The notes beneath the pieces were generated by a model, which had not been told where the DNA came from, made no database searches, and saw only the letters and a program-made list of their open reading frames with translations. From Anas platyrhynchos (lineage: Eukaryota; Chordata; Aves; Anseriformes; Anatidae), in contig NC_092589.1 of NCBI RefSeq assembly GCF_047663525.1, positions 25,727,001 to 25,791,000 on the forward strand: DNA of 64,000 bases. The letters are read 5' to 3'. Below, piece after piece: positions 34,852 through 49,600 of the stretch. How positions within the stretch are numbered: position 1 is the stretch's first letter; each line of letters starts with the position of its first letter. The translations under genes and the position numbers were made by a program.

Positions 34852-35849
34852 TAGTTGATTGGTTTGTTTGTTAATGTAGGTGTCAAAAATTGTTTTAAAT
34901 CGTAACATGAGCTACAAGTCTGCCAGCCCATAGTACTGTGTTTTATGTAGGGCTACATAAACCCTCTGTTCTGCCAGTTGATCTACAAGGGAGAAATGAG
35001 AACATTAGGGATGAAAGTCACTCATGGAGGCAGAGGAAGCTCTAATTTGTTCTGACCTTTAGAGCAATTCGTGTGTGATGATGACACTCAAGATTTCATT
35101 AGCAATGTTAACGTCCAAGCTAGGTTTATGCGAACGATTATTCTTACAGAGAAGGTACTTTTAATTTTTTTCTCAATTTTGATTTAGCAAAACCAGTGTT
35201 TAGATGTGGCTTCATAATAAAGGATGCCATATTTTGTTTTAAGAAGCTGAACCACTTCCTTTTGATGCCTTGTGATGAAACTGTCTTTGCTTTGGATAAA
35301 ACTACTCCTTAACTGTAGCATGATTTTTTTTCTAGGAATTTTAGTGTGTCTGTAACTCTACTTGTCAGCAGATGAACTATTTGCCCCAAATTTGTTCCAC
35401 CACCCCATGACTATGGCATTACAGTTATTTTCATCTACCCAATATGACCTGAAGTGCAAATTCAGTGGCATCTTCAGGCTGGCCAAATGTCAAGCTAGAA
35501 GGCTGTGTTCTGTTACTTTCATTTCGCTCTTAACAATTTTTTTTTCTAACCATGAAACTGGTAGTGTCTGTGTACAAGGCAGGGTATCTTGCAGGAGCAT
35601 CCTGTTAGCAACTTCTTCCCGTTACTATGATGCTGTGATGATCAGTTTGATCAGTCTTGCTGTGGTGGGCTCGGGGTCTCTAACCAAAAAGTACAGCAAT
35701 AATAGTAAGTATAACATAAACTGCTGTGATGCAATTTTCAACAGTTAACCTAATTGCTACCTCATTCTTTGTCAGAAGGAACAGTTTTCTGAGGAAACAT
35801 AATCCCACCTACTTTTGTGCGTGCAGCCATTGGTCTTTCTGTTGAAATG

Positions 35850-36934
35850 ACCAGCTAGTGATGATTGTGGAAGCAGTGCCAAGGCGCATGCAAAACAAGG
35901 AGCTGATCTGAGACAGCCAGTGTGGCTTCATCAAGGGCAAATCATGCCTGACCAATCTGGTGGCCTTGTATGTGACTGCATCAGTTGACAAGGGAAGACC
36001 AATGGATGTCATCTACCTGGACTTCTGCAAGGCCTTTGACATGGTTCCACATGACATCCTGATATCCAAATTGGAGAGAGATGAATTTGAAGGGTGGACC
36101 ATTCAGTGGATAAGGAGTTGGCTTGATGGTCACACCCAGAAAGTTGTAGGCAATGGCTCTATGTCTGGGCGGAGGCTGGTGGTGAGTGGTGTCCCTCAGG
36201 GGTCTGTCTTAGAACCTGTACTGTTTAGTATCTTTATCAGTGGCATAGACAATGGGATTGAGTGCACCTCCAGCAAGTTTGCAGATGACACCAAGCTGAG
36301 TGGTGCAGTCGATACATCAGAAGGAAGGGATGCCACCCAAAGGGACCTGTGTAAGCTCAAGAAGTGGGACCATGTGAAACTAATGAGGTTCAAGAAGTCC
36401 AAGAGTGCAAAGTGCTGCACCTGGGTCAAGGCAATCCCAGACAGGAGAACAGACTGGGAGAAGAACTGAGAGCAGCCCAGCAGAGAAAGACTTGGGGGTT
36501 CTGGTGTACAAAAAACTCAACATGAGCCAGCAGTGTGTGCTTGCAGTTCAGAAGGCCAACCGTGTCCTGGGCTGCATCAACAGAGGTGTGACCAGCAGGT
36601 GAGGGAGGTGATTGTCCCCTTCTGCTCTGCCCTTGTGAGGCCCACTTGGAGTGCTGTGTCCAGGTCTGCAGCCCCAGGCACAAGAAGGATGTGGGAATGG
36701 TTTTAAACTAAAAGTGGGGAGATTTAGATGAGATGTTAGGAGGAAATTCTTCACTCGGAGGGTGGTGAGGCACTGGCACAGGCTGCCCAGAGAAGCTGTG
36801 GATGCCCCATCCCTGGAGGTGTTCGAGGTCAGGTTGTATGGGGCCCTGGGCAACCTGATCTAGTGGTGACATCTCAGGGGCATTGGAACTAGATGGTCTT
36901 TAAGGTCTCTTCCAACCCAAGCTGTTCTATGGTC
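35850..36934 (+). mobile_element. CR1 LINE with degraded reverse transcriptase
   Basis: The open frame at 35960-36469 contains the reverse-transcriptase blocks [17 protein letters not shown] and FADDTKLSG, with the order and spacing of CR1 ORF2. A frameshift near 36,400-36,470 moves the continuation ([19 protein letters not shown] and NRVLGC) to another frame. The copy then runs into typical CR1 3' sequence (aggcactggcacaggctgcc, cccatccctggaggtgttcg, ggtctcttccaaccc) and ends at ttctatgg near 36,934. It is 5'-truncated, and sequence normally lying between these parts is missing near 36,690-36,705. It is not active. Confidence 0.92.
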
Positions 36935-39900
36935 ATTGGAGTTTGGAGAGAGAACCACAGGGACTCAGGAAGCTAAGACAATATGTGTGTGCTGTAATGC
37001 TCATCTGTGGATGTGTGGAGCTGCTTGTTTTCTATCAGAATTTGTTTGCTCTTTCAAGAGCTGGTGGTGCCAAAGTACAAGGAATTGGTTTCTCTCATCC
37101 TTTAGAGGAAAAAGAGTTTTTGTCTTCATCTATTTTCTAGTCTTTTTATCCTGTTCAAAGCATCATGACCTGTGACACGATGCCATTGCTCAGGGCTTTT
37201 CTGGAGCACAGCTTTGCTAATCCAACTCATTAGAAAAGCTGCATGCACTGTCTGGATGGCCTTGCTTTATGCTTCATGCCCTTCAGTGCTACCCACCTCC
37301 AATGTTTACCTATTTCTTAGAGCTGATTTCTGTTCCTAGCTCAGCTAGTGGCTGTAGGGACATATGCAGCTCACCTCTATGCATCCAAAGCCAAGTAAAT
37401 AAGCTGCAGTGTGGGATCTAGGAGGATGTGGAATTCTCTCTTAGCAGTGATTTGGCACCAAGAGGCTCTGCAGCTCCTCTTCTGTCATTGCTGCAGCATA
37501 TGGCCTGTAGTATAGCCTGGGGCCTCTCCGTCTTTTATGCAGATTCAGAGCAAGGTAACTGTGGAGTGAGGAATATTTCCTGCCCCGCTGTGCGCTTCCC
37601 TGAGGAGAGGCGGCCTAGAACAAAGTCCAGCTGTGCAGGAGCTGTGTTGTGCGACATGCCAAAAAGCAGGGCTGCGATGGTTCTGCTACGTACAAGGAGG
37701 GTCAGAGGCATGGGAAAAAGGAAAGCACAGAGCTTACTTTAAGTTTAACAAAACACAGTGCTCTTGTGTTTGTTAGACTTCCAGCTTTAAAGGTACCTTA
37801 ACTACTGTTAGAGAGACTGGCTAATAACACCAGAGAGCTGCAACTGAGGAGTACCAAAAGAGGGATGTCCTTGTGACTTATTCTGAGAAAGACCTCATCA
37901 CAGAAAATACTGTCTTGTTTACCAGTCTTTTAGCACCCACACTGCTGTCTCCTTTGTCCTTGTAGTCACCTAACCTCTGCCTGAAACTATGGCAATTGCT
38001 TGCTTGGGCAATGAACGTGATAGGTTTCAGCCTACTCTGAAGGCTTTGGAAAGAAACCTGAATTTTGTTAGTCTTCTTTTTTTCCTGCTCTTCCTTTTTT
38101 TTTTTTTTCCTTCCCCTCTTTGTAGTCTTCACTTATTCCATTTTTCTTCTTCAAATTAGCCAATAAATTAGCCAGGAAATAGATTTTTGTTGTTCTTTGC
38201 CTGTCCACTCCCTCCCTTTAAACTAACAGTTGTGATAAATAGCAATTTTTTTCTTCCATTTTTGTGCTGTTGAGTAAATGGGACATTTTTGACAGCCTTT
38301 ACATTTAACGTACTTTTAGTTGTTTTAACAATACAATCTCTCCTTTCAGGGGGAAAAAAAAAAAAAAAGAAAAGAAAGCAAGAGTATTAAGTGAACCTGG
38401 TTATCATTACTGCAGGTCAATCTTCATCTTGTATCTTTGTCTTCTCTTTCTGGATAACCATTACGTCCATCTTACACTCAACATGTCACCAATAGTTTGT
38501 GACATTCAGTAATGCTGCTAGAAACAAGAGGCATTTTTGACACTTTCCATGGTGGTCACCAAGTGCTGGCATTTACTTAGTTGTACTATAGGAGTGCTCC
38601 ATCCAGATGTTGATACAGTATTCCACCAGCCTCATTGCAGGTCACAGTATCAGGTATAGAAATAATGTAGCCTGTAGTATTCAGAAGAATTTTCTGCCTT
38701 CACAATGTTTGCATTTATGGCCATTCTCTCTATCCTGGTCTCCTGTTTCTCTGTCTAGCCCTTTCTGCACCCAGACATGGCCATGTCCCCTCTTTTCAGA
38801 ACTTGAGGCTAAGATGCAGTGGAGACTTGATGGATCCTTGCATTTGATGTGCTAGGTCCCTGATTACTTAGCAGATATGTGATGATTGTTGTTATTCTGT
38901 AGAAAAAATTGCTTCCTAGAAATGTGGTGCACCTTCAGGATAATTGGAAGCAATTGAAGCAAGCAGGTGCACAGCCACCAAGTTTTTGTCATTGCAGCCC
39001 TGGTGCCATCCCATTGCATTCGGTGGCAATTCATTGTCATACCTGGAAGGAGACAAAGCGAAAGCTTTATTTAATCTGGACTGCAAAACGACAGCAGACA
39101 CACTGACAGTAATTTCATGTGAGAGCTTCACTTCCATTGTCTGATTAGATGTGAGTGTCCTGTGACTCTGGAAGTATTGTTTATGTTTATATGGGAAAAA
39201 CAAAACAATGCTGAGCCTCAATGAAATCAGTGGAGTTATGCTAACTTACACCAAGGAAGGATAAAGCCTGATGTTTTAGAAAAGATTTTTCTGGTCTTAG
39301 TCATATCTTAACTTATTTGAACTGATGCAGCTTTGAAAGTGTAATTTCTCATGAGACTTCGAAAGCCATTTGTTAGGTTTTTGTACTTTACACTTGGCCT
39401 GATAAATAAAAATGGCTCAGTAAATTAAACTTAGACTTTCATTGCCTAGTTCCATATCTACAGCAAAGGGCTCTGTTACAAGCAGTGCAAAGGCAGGCGG
39501 CTTCTAGATGCACTTGCTGCCATTACTGCAGAAGTAAATTTTGGTATGAATGGAAATTTACTTTCTTCCATCTGCCTCAGAAGAGGTGATGCCCATTCCA
39601 AATCTAAGCCCCTCTTCTCTGCAGTATTCAGTCATGCTTCAGTGGAAGAGGATCAGAAGTGGGCTGAGAGCTAAATGCAATGCAGGCTTGAACAGCAGAG
39701 CAGACTGACAAAGAATGGTTCTAGCTAGCATGCTGGCCTTCGTTATCTTAATTTGCAGCTACACAGGGGAGGGTCTGTGAAATGGTGCATAAAATCCACA
39801 CCGAGTTACAAAGAGGCTCCAAGTGTCCTCTCTTTGAGCAAAGATGTTCCTGGTGCTCATGGTCTACAGCAGTGCTGCAGAACCACCTTTTTAAAAATTA

Positions 39901-42900
39901 TTATTTTTCTCTCAGGTATTTTCTGAAGGTGAGGCCAGTGGAAACAGCAGCTGAAGGATGGGCTGCAGGTGATTCTTTTGCACGTTACAAAATGGTTCAG
40001 AAAAACAGCAGCTCTCACCATAATATGTGTACTCAGCGATGTCCTAAAGGCCGGGCCTCACTCCCAGTTTGAATTCAGGTTCAATTCCCTATTTTTCAGG
40101 GTTTTTGAATGCTTAAGAAATTGAATGCTACACATATTTTTTTTTGGTTATTGTTTTTTGTTGATTTTTTTAAACATGCCTTTTCTCTTTCCCCAACCTC
40201 CCTGACACATGCACCCTTTGATACTCTTAGATGTCAAAGTATGATAAATAAGCCCAAAACAGTGATTTGGCAGATTCTGCTTGCACTTACCTTTGTAACC
40301 AGTGCTTTTACAGAGGTAGAAAAACAAGTTAAAAAGGAACAACTCAACCCATTCCAATTCATAGAGAGCAAAATTCACTTTGGGGGTGGTAGATCTTTGA
40401 TTGCCCACTGCTAGGGAGAGTTTCTCATAACTGGTATTGATTTAAACCATTTAATAATTTATATTTGTGTGTGCTGTGCTTCTCGTGTCTGCAGATGGAT
40501 ACTTTTGGTATATACATTGATAAACTAAACGTTTGCATAGGACTAGAAGCAGGAATAAAGGAGCCAGCATAAACTGTCATGTAACCTCCTGAGCCTGCCA
40601 CTGAAATCTAGCTCCGTATTTTTCAAAAGTTATACGTCTGCATCCTTTTGTGAAATCCGTCTGCATGAGTTCACTTACCCTCAGGAAGGTTAAACCAAAG
40701 TATTCTGGATTCATTAAAATTATAATTTCCATTGACCTTGATGACTTCAAATGTGCTGGCAAGCAAGACCTGCTGTCATCTCCTCCATGGCCAGTACAGT
40801 GCGACTTTCCAAGATTATTCCTTAAATATTTTATCTGAAGTAAATGGAAAGAAGATTTTCAGGCTTCCCTGTGTCTTACCCTTTCATATACACACTTTCT
40901 GGTTTTGATTTCCCTGAAGAACAGGTAAACCATATCAACACAGCAGCAGTAGGGTGTGTGGTGAACCTTTTTATACGGTGTTGTTCCAGTGTCGTAGGAT
41001 AACTCACTGCATAGCAATTCCACCTTTGGGGGCTGAAATTGATTTTCTTTATCTTAGCATGTAAAGGTCTGACCTTTAGAAGCATTAGCTGTCGGTACAT
41101 AGCAACACCAGGTACGGAGCCATGAAGGCAATATCTTTTAAAGTGATGGAAATGTATTGTAATGTCTGCTGTTATTGACGCAGCGTGGTGAGCTCTCACA
41201 TACCGAGCTGGCTTGTTCTCACTCAGTGCACACTCTCTGCTGAAAGGTAAAGTCTATAGGAAGACTTTTGCTTTTTGTCTTGCATGGTCAAATGCCTGAG
41301 ACTCCTCTGTGTTTGTAGTTTAAAAACTATGTGGATATAGTGGCTTGCCAAACTCTTCCAAATCAGCTTGTGTGTTAATTTGGTATAGGACAAACTATTT
41401 GGTCTGTGGTGGTAGACAGAAACAATCTGACAGTGACCTGGGCATAAGTGAAACTCCAAAAAGGGTGACTGTACTGGTCAGCTGTGCTGTTTACATAACT
41501 GAAGTCCTGCTGTCTGCATCGCTGCACGTAGTAATTGCTGCAGACACAGCAAGTCCTTCTAGCTTTTTCATTGCCATACTGCTTGACTGTTTCTGTTCAG
41601 GGCAATAGTTGTCTGATGACCACTTGATTGAAACATGAAGTAATACAGAAGTTGTACTGCTTTGGGGAGACTTGCCCCATTCAGTGAGGAGGGTGAAGAC
41701 ATCAGCTGAATAGTCAAATGTGTTTTTTTTATTCTGTGTATAAATTAGTTTAATTCTACTTTGTGGAAAGAAAAACTGCTCATTGCAGTTTTATTTAAAC
41801 AATGTGCTTTTTGTAGTTTTGAAAAACAGGTGGTAAATTGACCTGTTTGGTTAAACAGTTCAAGGTATGGGGCAGAGCATGTTTAGATGGTGATTTTGAT
41901 TTTCATTATAGACTATTTTGGTTTGAGAGGAGGGAAAACTGAAGTGGTGGGGAGGTTATCAGTATGCTCAGGGAGAGAAGCAGGAATACACCTTTAATGC
42001 TTCATTTACTTCCATGCATTGAGTTTCTGAAGGACCTCAGCCAAAGTCAAATCACATGTTGAATGCTGGTGTTCCTGGCAGGGGGGGGAATATATCACCG
42101 GTGAAATACTTAGGGCTGGAAAAGAGGAGAAGGAAGAGACATTAGTACTTGTGTTGCAGGTAGGAAATGATAAGGTGTGGAGATATTTACTGTATGTTGG
42201 TCTGGAGAAGATTTGGGACCTAAATCATGTCTTGTAAAATTGTCTTGCCTTTAAGGCATCACCCTAAGTCCTGTGCTCAAGCCAGTGAAGACCATTATGA
42301 GCTGCATCTGTTAATTCTCTAATTATCTAGATAATATGGGTACCGCAAGACAGGCTGGTGATACAGGTCACTGTCAGGAGTTCGTTGTAGATTTTAACCT
42401 TTTAGGATTTGTTCTCACTACTTCTCCACCAGCTTTGAAGTGTCATTCCTTTCCTAGCAGGATTGGTCCAACGCCATTAGAAAAACTCTGGATTCTTTCA
42501 CTGTTGCTTCCAAATCTAACGGAAGCCAACATGGCTTAGGAGTGTTTACCTCTTTGTTTGTGCATTGGCATTATCATTGAACTTCACCAGTGAGAGACTT
42601 TGCCAGAACTGAACACAAAATGTAAATGAAAGTAGATGTATTGTTGGAGACGCTGGTAAACAGTCTCTGAGTGGCTGTACATCAAGGCACGCTGGAGGCA
42701 TAAGGGGAAGTTGCTCTTGTTTTGCTGCGAGAGCTCTGAAACACATTCTGTAGTTTCTCTTACTGCCTGAATAGCCCATGGACTGAATCTGAAAATCACA
42801 TTTTTCATTAGAATAGCCTGGTTTGTGCCTCCTGCCAGCAGTGATTGTCTGGCTGAGCAAGGACATCCGCTTTGACACCAAGAGTATGAGGGCTGCCTGT

Positions 42901-45900
42901 AGGAGGTTGAAATTCTAGTTTCCGACCTGATTTATAACTGGTTTATACTTCAAGCTTTCCTGTTTAATAGTTAAATAAACTGTTTAATGTTTAAAAAAGT
43001 AAAATTCTTTTGATAATTAAACCAGTATGCAGGGAAAAAGCTGAGCACAGCCACATACTGGCTAAGCCTCTCGGTGCGTTCCCACAGTTCGGATCCCAGT
43101 TCCACGGTGAATGAAGTCCTGGTTGCAGAGTACTGCAGAAAGCCCACGTAGCTCAGCCCTGCGAGCACTCACCTCGTGAATGTGTTCTTGTATCCACTTG
43201 TCTTCTGTTCCCAAAGGAGACTGACAAGACGGTGATGAACATACTGCAGGGAGAAGTTCCGCTTAGTGTTGGGGGAGGTAGATAGGATGTCTGGGCAGAA
43301 TTTTCCATCTACCTATCTCTGCTGTTGCTCTGCTACTATGTAGATCTCAAACTGCAAGATGATTTACACAGGCCCTGTGTACCGGCTTGGTTTGATACTC
43401 TTACCTGCAACACAGCCTGTACATGGCACTCTGACACTCTGCAAACGATAAGGTTTCCCTGATAATGACAGTTATCAAAAACTTCTAGTTAGCAAGGATA
43501 TCTGCCTCTTTCTCATTGCCAGTGGGCAGATTGTGAAGATATACACTTGGTTCTAGATAAAAGAGTTGTGTTTTTTCCTTTTTTATAGAAATAATGCAGC
43601 ACGGGAGTGGGAGTTGAAGGAGTCAGAAGGTGAGAACCCTGCTTCTGTAAGCCCCCTGCCCTGCAGCAGCCTCCTACAGGTTGTCAGGAGAAGTCTTTCC
43701 TCTTGCTGCATTCAGGACATGGGAAAAGTCATGCAGCAATGTATCGTATCATAATCACAAAGAGGAAATAACGGCACACATCTGACAAATAGCCAGAATA
43801 AGAGGATGAATTGCATCTTTTCTGTTCCTGTGATGTGCACAGCATCTTCAAAAGCAGGGTAGTAATTTATATAGCTGTGAGAAGCAGAGATGCAGCTGAG
43901 TGTGGAATCTGGCCTCAGAGCTATAGGCTTAATATTACAAGTAGCCTGTAGCAGAATGGCTGTCGCTTGAAGTAAGAAAACAATACAAAGTGTTTTTGGG
44001 AATGGAAAAAATCCCTAATCAAAAAAGTGAGAGCATGTAGGCTGCAGACAGAGATTCTGACTGATGAAAAAAGTTGCAGTGCTAATGAAGGTTGTTGAAG
44101 TGGGTAAAATAAAAAGTAATTGGTCACCAAGGTGTCAGAGTAAAACCAGCGTACAGATTTGATCAGCCTCACAAGAGTTCATATACACAATTGGGAAGAA
44201 CAAGTAGGCAAGAAGAGATGGAGATGGGCAATTTTAGGAGATTGTGAGAAAGGGGAGTGTAAAGGGCATTGCTGCCTTGAAAATTACTGTTGGCTGCTTT
44301 GCAGCAGTGTCTTCTAAGCTCATTAACAAGTTAGTGATGATTTTGCTGGCACAGTTACTCTTTTGAATCTTTTCTTTCATTTAGTGTTTTTGCTTAATTA
44401 TATTTTATTGGAAGGGCTTGTTCAGGAATGCTGGCTCTTAAAAACAAACAAACAAAATGCACACGCACCAGTATTGATCCCTGAATACTTCTTGTTGTGC
44501 AGGCATGCTCCAGAAATGTCCATCCGTGATTCCATTTGGATTTCTCTGCTCTTTGAGTGGAGGGCTCCTTGCATCATATACCCTGCTGTTTATAGAGGTG
44601 GCTGTACATATGGCATGGAAGCACAGCCAGGCTTTGAAATTGCCTGTGCTATACAGGCACAGTGGGGAATCAAGCTTAATTTATGGAAGTTTTCCATGGG
44701 TCTTGGAGATGCCCTGGCTTTCTGTGGCCAGAAAAGATTGCTAAGTACAGAGGCTGGGAAACAGCCAGGTGAGGCACTGGTAGCAACATGCTCTGTTATA
44801 TTAACGTAGGTGAAAAATGCTGCCTTTGCTTGCTTTGCTGAAGAGTAAGTTGTGAAATACCTGAGGTTTCCTGGTGATCCTTTGACAGTAAGAACACAAG
44901 TGGCCCTAGTAATAAATAACTACTGCATGCAGTACACCCTGTTAAATGTACTCACGTTAAAATATCGAGTAATTCAAGTGAAAGAGAATCTGGTCTCTAG
45001 CCTAGGTGAGGGTTCTGTGGTCAGGACAGAAAAGAAATAGTCTTCTGAGATCTCTCTTTATGAAATAGTCTGCCCTGCACAAGTGGCAAAAAATTAGATG
45101 TAGTGCTGTTTGTTCTGGTTTTCCCAGATGGTCAAAGCCTGCTGATTTTTACAGCTGGTATTGGCTCCTTGTGTGTGGATCCTTCTGTCAAGTGTAGTTC
45201 AGAAGGGAAACTTGAGAGAAATGTTGCTGACAGCAAGCAAGCCTGAATCCTCTCTTTGGCTCTTACATCTCAGGTTCACAAAAGCAATGAAGAATTTTTT
45301 CTTTGCGGTCACTGAGGATATAGGGACAGTCTGAAAATTCATGTACAATTAGCCATCTTTTTAACACCAAAGTTAGGACTACACAGAAAAACTGGTGCCT
45401 TCAAGAAGCCCATGTTATGATATGAGGGAGGATAAAAGGGGAAACAACTGTTTTTTTTTCTGATGCCTCCAGCCTTGTTATACTCAAGTGTTACCAACAT
45501 TGCTGTAGTGACTCCTGAGGAATAGGAGTGGTAGACACAGTCTTGATAAATGGAACTTCATTGCTGTCACTGTTGCCTTTCCAGCAGCCTCAGCAGAATG
45601 GCTAGAAATACAGAAAGGCAGGGCTGACTGACAGTGTCTCTCCTCAAGGTGATCTGTGTGGACAGATGTCAAGGAAAATTGACAGCAGCATCTGAAGGAT
45701 CATTATCTGGGAGCATCCTTTTCTGTGATGTGCAGGCTCTAATCTCTCAAGCCGTTTTCAATAGGAGTTTTTCTACTGAAGTAATTAAAAAAGTACAGTT
45801 ATGTGCAGTACATCTTACTCCTGTCCACAACCCATGGCCTGGTGCTGATGGCTTATTCTCTCCTGAATTTGGTGGAGTCCTGCTTCACACTAAGAGTGAT

Positions 45901-46342
45901 TGTGAGCAAGCTCAGGAGAAAGTCAAAGTCAGCTTGCAAAGAATATCCCTTGCATGGGAGGATTTGCAGACAAGGCCAGAGCTGACATAGTTTCTAGGGT
46001 ATGGTGCTCCCTGCTTGCAGTGAAGACTAAAATCAACCAAAACGGTCATGTTCCTGAGTTGCGACTCTGTTATGGTCATGGTCTAGGCATTGCTGGCCTC
46101 TCTGCAACAGTTGCATAGAACTACCAAGACTGTTGCGTGCACGCTTGCATATGTGTAGGTATATGATAGGGAAACTTTCCTATCAGATCTTAAAGTATGT
46201 CGTAAGTACACGTATGGGCTTTGTAGATGAAACCCAGAAGTAGTAAGTGATTCCTGAAGATTAAAAAGCTAATCAGAAGTGGAGCACAGAATTTAACTAC
46301 TGCTTGTCAGCTGCTTTGTTGTTTTTCCTAGTAAGTGTTTGC

Positions 46343-46363
46343 AATAAATAAATAAATAAATAA
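46343..46363. repeat. (AAAT)n microsatellite
   Basis: About five AAAT units, roughly 100 bases before KCNH1 exon 4. Confidence 0.9.
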
Positions 46364-46376
46364 GTAACATTTATAG

Positions 46377-46649
<273 letters not shown>

Positions 46650-49600
46650 TGAAAGAGATGAAGTCCTTTAAATACCAAAGCCAAAGGATTAGACGTTAAA
46701 ATAACTTGTCATTATGCCAATATGGACTGCGTATGTGCGAAGAATGGCTGCAAGTTTCCTAAAGGGATTGGCTGTGGCCTGCACTAGAACGGGTCATTGC
46801 TAATGAAACCCCCAAGTGCTGCAGGAAGCAGAGTTTACTTAGCAAATAGGTGCTGCTCTTCCGTTTAAACTCATTATTAATCCCCAGGTCAGCACAGTCT
46901 TCAAGCACAGTGTTGCTTAACAGTCTCTTTGATCTCAGAGGGAATTGAAGGGTATTGGCCCTGTACAAACTGAGTATGACACTTTATGCAGAAATGGAGA
47001 TATTAACCCTATCTGAGTCTAACCACTATCTGAATTATTTCATTCTGCCTGTCTTGACATGAATTAGCATTCTTACGGGATTCTTATATTAAAGTTCAGG
47101 ACTAGTGTCCTTTTACATCTGTGAAAAGATTACTGTAGTCTTAAATTGAATCAGGTTCAAGCTGTCAGGTTGAGTGAAGTAGCGCTGCTGTGTTTTGCTG
47201 TTAACCCTTTACTGAGTTACACCCTAGAAGCCTGGAAGTAAACTCAGCTGTGAGAGAGGCATAAACTTGCACTCACGTTCAGATCCTGTCAAAAACAGAC
47301 CTTTTGTACCCACATGGAGAATTACAGAGACTTGCGTCCTCTGGGGGGGAAAAGGACGTAAGTTCTCCTGTTGTTTGCATTTTTGTAGTATTTAATAATA
47401 TTTGTCGTATTAAATTAAACAGGAAACTTACTGTGAAGGTGAACTGATTTACATTTATTCTCAAAATATTAGTCTTTAAAAATGCAGTTTCTCGAAGTGG
47501 AAACACCTGTTACCATGAAAAAGGAAGTACAACCTTGACAAACATACCCTCTTCCAAGTTACGTTTTTTTTTTTTCTCCTTTTGAATGCTATTTGTTTCG
47601 GTTTTCAGTGCTCTAATTAAATGAAAAAAATGAGTCTTCTTGGAAAGGTTGGGTCTACAATATTTTTCCCCTGACTAGTTGTCTTCACTGAATCCTGATG
47701 AGGACTGACATCATAGATAAATCAGCATGATGCAGTAAAGCTGTCTCTCATTTATTTGGTGGGAGTGAAAGCCTTTGCTTGAGGTAGTCAGTTGATAAGC
47801 AGGGCATTCAGGGGTGGCAGCTTTGCCTTTTCTCTTTGGTTTTGCAGAAGATCCTTATTGTAGTAGTGACCTGTGCTCTTTTGAGAAGTTTGTCCACTTT
47901 CAGCACAGGAAACACTGCAACCTCTTTTTGGTTTCAAGAGAAGTATATTGAAAGAAGAATTTATTTATTGATTTTTTTTTATCTCCTGTGTTGGATCTTG
48001 AGATCACACTATTCTTGCAGTGATCATAGCGATTATTGGCAGGTCCATATCTAAAACAACAATGACTAAGCCGAAGTACAAATGCACTAACTTGCAGAGG
48101 TGCTAAGCAAAATTTCTTCATGTGGCCCATGAAAACTTGCTCAATTACTACTGAAAGTTGCAGACAGAGCAGAAGAACTGGACATATTATTTAGCAGCCA
48201 CTTATTGACAGCTCTGTACTCCCTCCCCGAGCACTACAACTCTATGTATGGAAGAGTTTGTGTACTAAATAACTGTTCCAAATATTGTTTCCAAATCTCC
48301 TAAAATTACTGAAGTTGCACCGGTTTCATGCCAGTAGAGTTCTCTGTTGCTGTATATGCAAATCAAATGTGATACAAATGAAATTACACATTCTTTTCTA
48401 ATCCTTAATTTATCCTGTGTCTTTCTCTCTTCTATAAATTACTTCCTATAGGCTAGCTTTGCAATTTTGTTGTGTGCTCTTATTAAGTGATATTATGCCA
48501 GTCACTTGGTGGCTAGATGAGCAATTCCTTGTAAAATAAAAACTAATTTGCCAAACAGAATGTTACATGCATGACCGTGTCTTTAATATCAGATCTCATT
48601 GTGCAACTGGATACTGTGAGGGTGGGAAAAGCAGGTGTGGAGTGTTAGACAATTGATTGTCTCCAATGCGTTCTGGGACTCATGGAGGGGAAGAATATTT
48701 TTGGAAGTTCCAAAAGAGGTAAAATTGTATTAGCTGTTTCTAAAAATCACTGCTTTTACAGACCTGAGCTTTGCAGAGGACACATTCTTTGCACCATATA
48801 CAACATCACATTGGAGATTTGTAGCATATATTTGAAGGACAGCATTTTTTGTAGGAACATCCCTAACATTCTAGAAACAAATGAGCTCCCAGTCTGAAAC
48901 TTAACATTGAATTTACATATTTATTGTTTTTAATTTAAACTGAAAACTGATTACTAAACTAATTATTTTTCCTTTTTCACTTTCAATCAGCTTTTATCAA
49001 CTACTCCTCTTTTATTGTGTTTATACATGAGATCAGTCTCGTGTATTTGACCAGTTAATATATAATAGGATGCTTCCGAATGCAGAAATTTTGTTAATGC
49101 TGGTTATTTGCGTAGTTGCTGAGTGGCACGGTGTGAAGTATTTGAGTTTTTCAAAATTAATGCCTGTATGTCTATGCAGAGAAAAACATTATCCAGTACA
49201 AGAACATGGTTCATTTAAAGAACAGCTAATCTGTCAGGCTGAGCCTGCTTAGCTGCACTATATCTCAGTTTTCTATCACTTTCTGGCAATTTTAAGCATG
49301 ACTCTTCATCTACAAATGATGCAGTCACTCCTGAAGTGCAAAGTATTAAACCATAATGAAAGGTGATTGACTTGTACACAAAAATTAATAGTCATTTTTT
49401 ATCCAAAGCTGATTCAGAGAAAGATAGAAGGTCCTAGTACCATTTATCATTCTAAATCCTTTTTTTTTATTTTTTTTAAATTAATAGTTTCAGAGATCGA
49501 AATAAATGAAACAAAAATATTTCTAAAGTCAAGCAAAAAGTAGGTACTAATTGTGTTGTTTCAGATAATTTAGTAGATATTTATTTTATGACTGCTATGG

